In this document: one piece after another, positions 36,801 to 45,599 of the stretch
Layout: the number at the start of each line of letters is the position of its first letter
How positions within the stretch are numbered: the first letter of the stretch is position 1
Assembly: GCA_004431415.1 (NCBI GenBank)
Contig: QPMI01000145.1
Location: 1-64,000 of the forward strand
Length of the DNA stretch: 64,000 nucleotides
Direction of reading: 5' to 3'
Source of the DNA: Cyanophora paradoxa
Taxonomy: Eukaryota > Glaucocystophyceae > Cyanophorales > Cyanophoraceae
Made by a program: the position numbers and the translations under genes
The notes under the pieces: model-generated
The model's database searches: none
Told to the model about the DNA's origin: nothing
What the model saw: only the letters and a program-made list of their open reading frames with translations

Positions 36801-39800
36801 AATCCGAGTCCTTCCCGCTGTCCGGCGGCGCGTCCGTGAACGCCACGGGCGGACAGGCGCCGCCCAGCGTCGAATTCCGGTGCGCTCTTTGAAGCGCAGC
36901 CTTCTGTCTGTGCCTTTGCCGACGGGCGGCTCCTCGGGCAGGCGGCGGCGGGCGCTGGGCTTCCCCGCCGTCAAGAGCGGGGAGGAGGCCTTCATCTCCT
37001 GGGGCAACAACGTGCGCTCCGCGAGCCCACCCGCACCCCCCGCGCCATAGAAAGCAGCTCTTGATGGCGGCCCCCTCCTGGTCGCTTTTTGACGGCCCCG
37101 CGATACCGCCCGCCCGCCCCGCGCTCTTCGCCTCGTCCCGATCGCCTCGCGCGCGCGAGCAGGTCGTGCTCTCGATCGGGATCGTGCTGCTGGCGGCGGC
37201 CGTGCGGGCACTCATGGCGCTCCTGACCCGCCGCTGGTCCGCCTCGCGCCGCGTCCCGCCCATCTTCCGATTCCCCCAGGTGCCGTTCATTGATTCGTTC
37301 ACTGCGTTCCGTTCTCGCCTTGCATCGCGCCTCCGTCGTTCAAGCATAATCGCGCTCTAATCCTATCGATCTAATGCAATGTAACTAACTAGTCTACTCC
37401 ACAATCTGATCCAGTCTGACTCCCTTTCCTTATATTAGCTGGAGCTGGTGGCGTACACGGCGGTCTACTGCGGGATGGCCTCCTCCTCCCTCGAGGCCCT
37501 CCAGTCCGGCTCCGTCGGCCAGCGCGCCACCGTCGCCGTCTTCGCCGTGCTCCCTTCCCCACTTCCTTCCTTCTGCTCCGCCTTCTTCTGAGGCGGGCGG
37601 GGGCCCGGGGCCAGGTGCTGGCGCTGGTGGGGTACGTCTCGATCGTCGGCTACGTCCTCTGGCGCCGCATCGCCCGCGACTCCGACCTCGTCTACGAGGC
37701 AAGCGCCTGCCCGCTCTTTTAAAGCCTTAAGCGCCCGCTCCTAAAGGTTCTTTGAAGGTTTTTAGATTGATAGCCTTGAAGCTTAACATCCTATCATAGC
37801 CATCTAATAATTCAGTGATCCCTCGGGTTCTCCTTGCACCTGACTCTGCCTTCCTTGCGCAGGACCCGCGGGAGCGCGACCCGCTTGGGGCGATGAGCCC
37901 GCAGCTCATCATCCGCGCCGGCGGCCTCCGCGTCCACCCGGAGCCCCTCGGCGGCACCGAGAAGGGGCCCCGGGTCCGCCCGCCCGCCCGCCCGCACGCC
38001 CGGCCGCTCCACTCGGATTGCTTGCGCCGATCCCGTCCCGTCCCGCGCTGACCTGGCGCCCCCAGACGATCCAGGTGGCACCAGCGACGGTGAATCTCGA
38101 GACGGTGCGGAAGCGTGTAGAAGACTCGCAGGACTCATTACTGAGTTCGAACCTGATGCGACGGCATGGCGGCCAGGTGCGGGAGCGGCTGGCGGACCTG
38201 GAAAAGAAGCCGCCGCGCCTCCGGCGCTCCTGGCGCGGCGGGCGGCCGCCACCCGTGCTCGAGGTCCAGCCGCCCCCGGAGGACAAGGACAAGGAGCGGC
38301 GGTCCCTGCCCCGGGTGAGTGAGAGAGAGAAGCCCGGCCCGTCTGATCGCCGGGCGACTCCCGTCCCATCGAGGCGTAGCGCGACGCAACTGAACGGAAC
38401 GCGCGGGGGCAGAGCAAGAGCGTGCGGCGGTACGCGCAGGAGGCGGTGATGAGCGACCCGGAGGGGTACAGGCGCGAGGGCGAGGACGACGACCACCTCC
38501 ACCTCGCCTCCCGCTCCAGGTCCGCCACTATAGAACTCAAAACCGAACATCCACGCTTCCACCTCGAAACTAGCACTCGAAATTAGCACACAGTCTAATC
38601 AACTCGCGAGCTCGAATCTGATTTCACGATTCGAACTCCGCAGCGTGTCGGGCGGGTCGTCGCCGGGGCGCTCCCCGCGCGGCTTCGCGATGTCCCCGGC
38701 CGCCTTCATGCGGCCGGGCAGGCCCGGGGAGCCCGGGGAGGGGACGCGGAGCCCGCCCTCGCTGCCCCTCGACGCCGCCTCGCTGACCGCCTCGCCGGCG
38801 GCCCCCGCCGCCCCCTCCTCCGAGCCCCAGGTGCGGCCTCGACGCGCTTAGCTTAAGCCTGCTATGGTATTAGAGAAAGCGGGGCGCGCGAACGGGTTGT
38901 TCTTCGGATCGTGTCTGATGGGGCGAGCGCAGTCGGTGGTGGTGTCGGGCCCGCCGTCGCGGGCGGGGACGGCGGCGCGGCGCTCGCGGTGGCGCGGGGC
39001 CGCCTGGGCCCTCGTCCTCCAGCCCCGCGACTTCTTCCACCCCAGTGCGCCCTCTGCTTCTTCTTCTGCTTCTTCTTCTTCGTCTTTTAAGCATCTTCTA
39101 GAATCGTGTCTTCTATGTGTCTTCTAGAAGTATAAGCGATATAAGCAGCTCCTCCATGCTTTCTGGAAACCTTCCTGCGCTCTTTGCTTTGAAACGCCGC
39201 TCTACTCTCCCGCAATCTATAAGGGTTCTTTAAGCTCACTTCTGAGTGCACTCATTCGAAATTCGAACCGGCTCTGAAATGTGGGTTGGCAGGCAAGCCG
39301 GTGGCGGCGGGGGAGTACATGACTGCGGCGCTGGCGAAGACGCTGACGCGGGAGCGGGGGGCCTTCGCGCCCAACTCGCCCCGCACGGCCGAGCGCGCCC
39401 GCCGGCGCTGGCGCGACGCCATCCGCGCCGTCCTCGCGCAGCTGTACCCCGCCAAGTACGCCGACCGCTCCCGCTTCTACTACACCGCCGCCCTCCAGGT
39501 CCGATCCCGTACCCCTCCCCCTCCCCTCCCTCTGGCTTCCTTTGGCCCGCCCCCTCTGAGTCGGCGCAGGCGGCAGCGGCCGCGAACGACGCCGTGAAGC
39601 GCGCCGCCGCCGCCATCGCCCAGCCCGGTGCGCCCCTCTTACATCTTTTAATAAAGGAACAACGTCTTATCGATATATCTTTCCGTATCTTCTATATATC
39701 TCACGCCTCTGCTTGTTGCGCGCAGGGGGCCGCTGGACGGCGACGCACAGCCGCGCGACCTCCTCCGAGCGGCGCTTCCGGCGGCACTCGATCGCGGTCT

Positions 39801-41414
39801 CGCCGGCCCCGTTCCAGCGGGGGCCCGGGCCGGGTGGCGCGGGGCCGCCCATGATCGTCGAGGAGGACGAGGACGAGGAGCGGCCCGGTGCCCTCCAGGC
39901 AAGCGAGCGCTCTCGCAGAAGTCCCATAGAACCTCTTCGAGAACACCAACGAGCTCTTAATATACCGAGCAAGCAAACAAGAAGACCTGCCTGACCTCCT
40001 GACCGCCCCGCCCCGCCCCGCCCCGCCCCTGCTCGCCCCGCAGGCGCTGGGGTTCCTGTACGAGGACTTCCGCATGCGCCGCCTCGCCTTCCTCTGCGGC
40101 AGTGCGCATGCTCCGTCCCGCCCCGCCCGCCCCCCCCCCCCCCCCCCCCCCCCCGCCGCCTCGCCCGCCCCGCGCCCCTTTCCTTTGGACGACCCCCCTC
40201 CGCGGGCACGCCTGATATCGGCCCCCCCCCCTACCTTCCCCGCGCCCCGCGCCCCTTTGGGCGACCCGGCGGCTCCTAAAACGCCCGCCCCACCGCCCTC
40301 GCGCCCCGCCCCGCCGCCCCTTGTCACGCCGCCTTCGGCCCGCTGACGCCGGGCCGCCCCGGGCAGCGTTCCGGATGGCGAAGTTCCTGCTGCAGGCGGC
40401 CACCGTCCACTGCGTCCCCGAGCCCGCCTCCCAGGTGCCCCGGGGCCCTCCCTCTCTTAGAAGATTCTATCGGACCCTCTGCATTAGATTCTATCAGACC
40501 CTTTAAAGATTCAAGCCTATCCCCTCCTCCGGCCCCGCCCCTCCCCGCCTCGCCCTGGCCTCGCTGAGGCGCGGGGCGGGGCGGCAGGCGGCGCTGCTGG
40601 CGGGGCTCGAGCTGCTCTTCCTGGCGTACTACCTGTGGTCCCGCCCCCACAGCGTCCTCGCCGTCAACATCCTCGTGCGCCCGAGCCTCGCCCTACGCTG
40701 CTTGAGCCGTCCTTCTCCTCAAGCGCGGGGCAGGCGGTGGTGGTGAGCGTGGGGCAGACGGCCTTCTACGCCCTCGCCTACCTCTACCTCTTCGGTCCGA
40801 CCCCGCCCGCCCCGCCCCGACCCCGCTCCGCCCTGACACGCATTAATATTCGCTCCGCCCCTTGCCTGCCTTCTCCGCAGGAATCGTGGCGAGCAAGGCG
40901 GCGGGGGCGGCGATGACGCTGTGCGCCCTCGTCGTCGCCGGCGCCCTCATCGCCTTCGGCCTCTTCGTCCAGGCCCGCCCGCCCCTTCCGCGTTGGATTC
41001 TATTAGACCCTTCGAAGATTCTATTCTACTCTCCTCCTCCTTTCAGCTGCTCCTTCCTTTTCGTTCCTGCCCTCTAGACATTTGCATTGGATTCAAGGAG
41101 ATTCTGATCCATCCTCCCCCCCCTTCCGTCAATTTATTCTCGCCTCCGCTCGCCTCCGCTCGGTTTCCTAAATCAGCCTGCCCGCAGATCCCGATCCTGG
41201 CGCGGGCGCTGTACAAGGCGGTGCGGGAGGCGATCATCGTGCACGGCGAGGACCTCTACGTCTGGCTCGTCGAGCGCCGCTTCGGATTCCGCTGGGTGCG
41301 ATGTCGTTGTTACTGTTTCCCTGCTCCCCTGCGCCAAGTTCTAGTTCTAGATCCGCTTCTTCGCTCGTCCTTCTTTAATATGATCGTCTGCAGTGGCGCA
41401 TGGGGCGGCACTAG
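24847..41414 (+). CDS. Giant fibronectin-III repeat multi-pass membrane protein
   Basis: More than 25 short-intron exons can be followed. The chosen ATG (24847) puts a hydrophobic signal segment (AAVAAACVLVFVAALAPAA) about 45 residues in. Exons at 25107, 25268, 25419 and about 25762-25925 encode propeller-like strands (YNPTSKLVYVADGYQSIKVL, GDAYFGDITGRIYKAGLNNN). From about 26650 FN3 domains begin; a tandem array of near-identical FN3 pairs fills 27.65-33.9 kb, then more divergent FN3 domains run to 36123. The C-terminal part (36228-41414) is Gly/Ala-rich and hydrophobic, then multi-pass, ending FGFRW|WRMGRH with stop at 41412-41414. Total length is about 4,000 residues. It is likely a cell-surface protein with a long glycosylated ectodomain. 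Similar FN3-plus-membrane architectures occur in protists; the ligand is unknown. The continuity of the N- and C-terminal parts is inferred from phase and orientation. Confidence 0.75.
27650..33898 (+). repeat. 604-bp tandem array: exon (two FN3 domains) plus 58-bp intron, ten units
   Basis: The word ctgaacgcga and its neighbours recur every 604 bp (27691, 28295, 28899 ... 33731). Each unit is a 546-bp exon (182 codons, two FN3 domains) and a 58-bp intron starting gtacgagcccgggcgt and ending in cacag or catag. Exons begin at 27920, 28524, 29128, 29732, 30336, 30940, 31544, 32148, 32752 and 33356. Because 604 is not a multiple of three, the array only makes sense with the intron removed; 546 keeps phase 0. 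Copies differ at few positions, in the intron as well as the exon. A half unit (second FN3 only) precedes the first full unit. In the last copy the intron start has changed to gtggtg. Confidence 0.95.
36228..41414 (+). other. C-terminal multi-pass membrane region of the FN3 protein
   Basis: Exon 36228-36333 ends the FN3 part. The next (from 36407) is Gly/Ala-rich and hydrophobic and reads LTLGHVQWVALTSKMHERLI, recalling the entry into TRP-like (fungal Flc type) membrane domains. Clear membrane segments follow: VVLSIGIVLLAAAVRALMAL (37165), LELVAYTAVYCGMASSS (37440), VLALVGYVSIVGYVLW (37618), AALLAGLELLFLAYYLW (40583), AVVVSVGQTAFYALAYLYLF (40733) and MTLCALVVAGALIAFGLF (40915). Between the third and fourth is a long hydrophilic, basic and Pro-rich region (37.86-40.0 kb), presumably cytoplasmic, with an acidic end (MIVEEDEDEERPGALQ). 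LGFLYEDFRMRRLAFLCG starts the second membrane half. The introns at 37699 and 39899 start with GCAAGC. Confidence 0.65.
36711..36786 (+). repeat. 38-bp tandem duplication filling an intron
   Basis: Two adjacent copies beginning cgaatagctaacatc (36711-36748 and 36749-36786) make up nearly all of the intron between the exons ending TWRVDLFD and starting SLVESESF. The copies differ at a few bases. Confidence 0.85.
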
Positions 41415-42494
41415 CGCGGCCTTGAATTCGTCTCTTTGTTCAGCTTCTCCTCCCCCTTCTTGCCCTCCGCATTCCCCCATATTTGCTCGTGATTTATTGG
41501 AGCAGCGTGCATTGGAGATGATGGTAGTTTACGGTTTTCGAGATGATAGTTTACGGTTGCAATTGGGATGTAGTTTTCACTTTAGTGGGGTCCAGGTCTC
41601 CATCTCGTTGTACATGTGCACATTAATTTCCTTTGCATGTAGAGTTAGCGCGCATTGTATCGCAAGTGCAAGCCATGTATTAGCTAGCGCCTTGCATACG
41701 TACGACCATGCAAATATAAATACATCGTGAACTCTAAGTTTACGTCCTAGGCCTGGCCGGGCCTTTTTAAGCAAGTGCTTTTATTTAATTCCTCGCGCGG
41801 CAGGCCTAGGGCCTCCCCTTTCCCGCCTCGTATGCCTTGCGCATGCGCATGCCGCAGTGCGCTTCACCTCCTCCCCGGGGCCCTTAAGCCTCCCTCGCAC
41901 GTGCACTGCTTGTACTTGATTCGATTTATTTAATTTATATTAATTATATATCACATCGAGGCTGATCGATCGATCATGATCACGATCATTATTTAGATCT
42001 AGATCTTGATCTGCCATATGCATGCACGCGTGCGTGCACGTGCACCGTACGTACGCGTGGGCCGTGGCACGCGCACGTTAACGAAGCTATTTAATTATAT
42101 TATATTCGACGCCGCACGTTTCGAGCTCGCGATCGTTGTTTGAAATTTGCTGCACTTGCTCAAAGGCTTCTAGAGCACATAATTTCTAAATCGATTCGAC
42201 CGAAGCCCCCGGCCCAAGGCCGCGCAGCCCGTGCACCTGCACTGCCGCAGTGCGCATGCGGCAGCCGGCCCCTATCCCATTTCACTGAGTCAAACGTTAA
42301 CCCAGCGCCTGCATTTAATTTGCGCTCATCGCTGAGTCATGGTACATGTTATATTATAAATTGCACAATCATCTTAGTATGCACTTCACATCGATTACAC
42401 TGCCTGCAAGGCTGATCGTCAGGGGGGGCGAGCCCCCTATATATATATAGAGCTATGTCGAAGGATGCCAGCTGCAGCTGTCGCCGTGGGCGGC
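41415..42494. other. Spacer between the FN3 gene and the EF-hand gene (convergent)
   Basis: It is AT-richer than the genes, with alternating purine-pyrimidine and palindromic stretches (gatcgatcgatcatgatcac near 41965; gcatgcacgcgtgcgtgcac near 42019) and a short hairpin gggggggcgagcccccc-like followed by tatatatatag at 42422-42450. Both genes end here, so 3' ends are expected. No gene is seen. Confidence 0.4.
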
Positions 42495-43960
42495 TTAGGC
42501 GTCGATGGCCTCGGCGCACTCGGCAGCGGCGGCCTCGGCGACGAGCTCGAGCTCGTCCGCCGTGTACTCGTCATCGAAGTCGTTCTCCTCGGCCGCCGGC
42601 TCCTCGGCGCCGGCCGAGCAGGTGACATTCGGGTTGCGGGTGAACGAGGAGACGATGTCGAGCGACTCGATCTGCCCGGCCGCGCGCGGGGAGAAAGCGG
42701 TCAGCACAAGCGTGTACATGCGCGTATATACGTAATAATCGTTCGCCGGGGCGGGTGCTGCGCACGTCCTTGACGGCGGCAATGACGTTCTCCTCAGAGG
42801 AGTTGATCGCAGGGACGACCTCCTTGATGGCATCAAGGATGCTGTTCGTCGCCTCCGTGATCTGCTGCTGCAGCGGGCTGAGGTCGACCTGCGCGGTCCC
42901 GTTCGGGTTTCGGTGCAGCGCCGTCAGCGGGGCGTGCGCGGGTCGCGGGGTCGGGGCAGCGAGGCGCACGCTGGGGCACTTGGGGATGTCGCAGGGGCAG
43001 ACGGTCTCGGACGCCGCCGCCGCGTCCTGCGCCTCCTCCGCGTTCTTGTGGCCGCCGCAGTTGACCCACCTGCGCGCCGCCGTTAGGCAAGTGGGGGCCG
43101 ATTCAGGAGTGCTAGTCTTGGGAGCAATTGCAACGCGCACTCGTTGATGCCGAGCTTGCCGTCGCCGTCGCCGTTCGCGAACTTGGCATCGGAGCGAGCC
43201 TTGGTCGCTGGGGGCAGCGCGCGCGCGCGTACGCGTGAGAACAAGATCATGATCAGCGACGTCGACGTGCGGCGGGGGCCGGCGGACCATCGTACACGGA
43301 GATCTGCAGGGCAATTGCAAGCAATAAGCATTAATACGCGAACGCGCATGGATTTCAGGCCGGGCAGATCTATAGCTAGATCTATAGCTATAGCTAGATG
43401 TCGGGCACGGGCACGCGGACCAGGTCCTTGACAGAGCCGGTGATGCCCTGCTTGGCGAAGAAGCTCTCCAGCTCCGCCGCGGTGAGGGTGTTGTCGCCGT
43501 TCGCGTCGATGGCGCGGAAGTCGCTCGGGTGGCCCTGCGCAAAACGTCCGCATCCGATGATCAGTCGGTGCGCGCGTTTCGCGGCCGGTCCCTGAGCTAG
43601 CGCCCAGCGGCTCGCGTCTGAAGCGCAGGCGGACCTGGAAGTCGAAGTTCTCCTTCAGCGCCGCCTCAATGACACCCTTGGCCTGGGCCCTGCGCAGGCG
43701 CACGCGCGTCTTAAGAGAGTCCAGCCGTACGCGTTAAAGCCATCCATCTGCACGCACGCATCATTGCCGTCGGCAGCCTGGTAGTCGACGTGCTTCTTGA
43801 CATCCTGGCACTTGTCCTGCGCCGATCACGAGGGCGGCCGCGGCGGCGTCAGCGACACTGACAATATTTATGGGCTCTGCCAGGCTGAGACCAGGGAAAC
43901 GCGCATGCGCGCGCGAGCTTAGAGAGCGCATCAGCACAGGCTTACCACAGCGTTGCCCAT
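42495..43960 (-). CDS. EF-hand calcium-binding protein
   Basis: A 15-bp first coding exon (43960-43946, MGNAV) ends at a strong GTAAGC donor and joins in phase to the exon from 43816 (DKCQDVKKHVDYQAADGNDA). Later exons give AKGVIEAALKENFDFQ and then a canonical EF-hand, FRAIDANGDNTLTAAELESF, with Ca2+ ligands D, N, D, T, T, E. A second hand reads FANGDGDGKLGINE, with Asn instead of Asp at loop position 1. Next comes a Cys-containing part (VNCGGHKNAEEAQ, ETVCPCDIPKCPS), a helical part (LQQQITEATNSILDAIKEVV) and an acidic tail ending ECAEAIDA. Two EF-hands normally form one Ca2+-sensing lobe. The MGN start would allow N-myristoylation, but this is not certain. Exon joins around 43420-43200 are approximate. 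Confidence 0.7.
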
Positions 43961-44204
43961 GTTGCTTGGTTACTGAGGAGAACGAGTGACGACGGATGCG
44001 GAGAAGGCCGAGGGCGCTGCTTGTGCGAACTTCGGAATGAGCGCTGGCGTGAGCGCTGCAGCTTTTCAACCACCCTAGGGGCCCTAGTACCGGTAGGGGG
44101 TGGGGGACAAAAACGTACTGCGGTAACGGCTCCTTGCAGGTCTCCCGGGAGGGGTTGCAACGTGGAAGGAGCCGCTCGATTCAACTCCCCTCGAGCAAGC
44201 GATA

Positions 44205-44455
44205 CCGTAATCCAGAATATTAAGGTCTGCATTTTATTATGTCATCCCCAAATTATGTCGCCGAAAACTTGACATGACGACATAATTTTGAGGACGACAT
44301 AGTAGGGCGTGCTTAGTGCTACCCCCCCAAGTTACCGCCCCATACAAGCCTGAAAATTTCATGCCGACATAATTTGGGGACGTCATATTTCTCATAGAGA
44401 AGGGTCCGGATTTCAATCGACATAAATTTGACCGTCATATTTTCCTGGATTACGG
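44205..44455. mobile_element. MITE-like element with TA target duplication
   Basis: The ends are inverted copies: CCGTAATCCAG at 44205-44215 and its reverse complement at 44445-44455, with weaker similarity continuing inward. It is flanked by TA on both sides (44203-44204 and 44456-44457), the duplication made by Tc1/mariner transposases. Inside, a motif like atgtcatccccaaattatg occurs once direct (about 44239) and twice inverted (about 44278 and 44371), so the element can fold into hairpins. It has no coding capacity, so any movement would depend on a transposase elsewhere. Confidence 0.7.
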
Positions 44456-44557
44456 TACCAGCTGCAGGCTGCAGCCTGTGGGCCTGTGGGCCTGTGGCCC
44501 CTGTGCATGGCAGCATGGGGCCATGGGCCACTGGCACCACTGCAGGCTGCATGGCCC

Positions 44558-44675
44558 AGTACTACCCGGGCCAGTACTAGTAGTAGACTACTAGTAGTCT
44601 AGTACTAGACTACAGTACTACATCTAGTACTAGACTAGTACTAGTAGTCTGTCTGGGCTCACAGTACTACCCGGT
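44558..44675. repeat. CTAGTACTAG-type low-complexity palindromic repeat
   Basis: Dense repetition of agtactag, tagtagac and ctagtctag words, many self-complementary, lies between the two MITE-like elements. The flanks share cagtactaccc at about 44558 and 44662, so the block may have grown between direct copies. Confidence 0.7.
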
Positions 44676-44703
44676 AGTGGGCTCTTAGAAGTCTGACTCA
44701 TCA

Positions 44704-45049
44704 GGCTGAAATCCGGCAGGGCGTTTTAGGCCAAATCTTAGCTAATCGCAGGTACTTAGCGCGTTTGCAGAGGTACCATTACGGCATTACGGAACATGTT
44801 AGAGGTTTTACAAGCTATAGCTAGCGAATTCGAACTTAGCGAAGTGCGATTTGCTAAGTTTCTTATAAGATTTTGCGCTTTGGCCATACCGGCGCCAAGG
44901 CCAACTTCGAAAATTCGCTAGCTTCAAGCAAACCTCTACGATGGTGCTCCTAGTAATTCGCTAGGAGTCGGACTAGTCCGAGTCGGAACTAGCTAGCGAC
45001 GAAAGCTTAAGCTAAAACCGCTTAAGAAATCCCCTGCCGGATTTCAGCC
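44704..45049. mobile_element. MITE-like element with TCA target duplication
   Basis: Perfect 18-bp terminal inverted repeats, GGCTGAAATCCGGCAGGG at 44704-44721 and its complement at 45032-45049, are flanked by tca on both sides (44701-44703 and 45050-45052). The 3-bp duplication and GG start fit PIF/Harbinger- or CACTA-type families, but the class is not certain. The 346-bp interior has no open frame and contains further imperfect dyads (ttagctaat..., gcttaagc). Confidence 0.75.
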
Positions 45050-45052
45050 TCA

Positions 45053-45599
45053 GTGAAGTTCTCTGGAGTTCTAGTACTTAATTAATTATCTTTATATAAG
45101 GGAACCCCCACTTAATTATATAAGGGCCACCTAAAGAAGGGCCCCCTCAGGCCCTCGCTTAAGTATACCGGTACCCGAGACCGGGCATAAATTACGTACC
45201 AGTATATATACCGCGTTATGAATCGCGGCCCGGCCCAGCCCGAAGGTGGCCAAAATATAATACCGCGGTACCAAATTAATTACCGCGTCACAAACTTTTG
45301 TGGCTTCGAATTCCACGTGCACTGGCTTGTATACGTATGGGGCGGTAATTGTGGGGGGTACTGTATGGAGCAACTAAGCAGCAGGTTATTACCGCGATAC
45401 CAAGGTGCTAGCGCTTGCTCCCCTGCTTGTCTAGAGTCCTCTCTCCTCTCGAGTGGATCGCAAGCTTTTAAGTGCACTGCAGGTTGTCAAACGCCTTCTA
45501 TCTTAAGACGATGCATTGAATTCTAAGCACCGTAGCATGGCATCCGATGAATCCAATGACACTATAGCTGGTACTCCGATTGTAAATTCTCAGTACTAG
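45053..45599. other. Repeat-rich spacer with TACCGCG motifs
   Basis: The sequence is AT-rich with four taccgcg words (about 45209, 45263, 45282, 45391), one inside the palindrome gtaccgcggtac-like at 45260-45272. No gene or clear element ends were found. It reaches the stop codon of the MED1 gene. Confidence 0.4.

Noticed and set aside
43761-44069. Minus-strand frame with an Ala-rich stretch considered as a signal peptide for the EF-hand gene
   Set aside because: Its frame conflicts with the in-phase joining of MGNAV to the Cys-containing exon.
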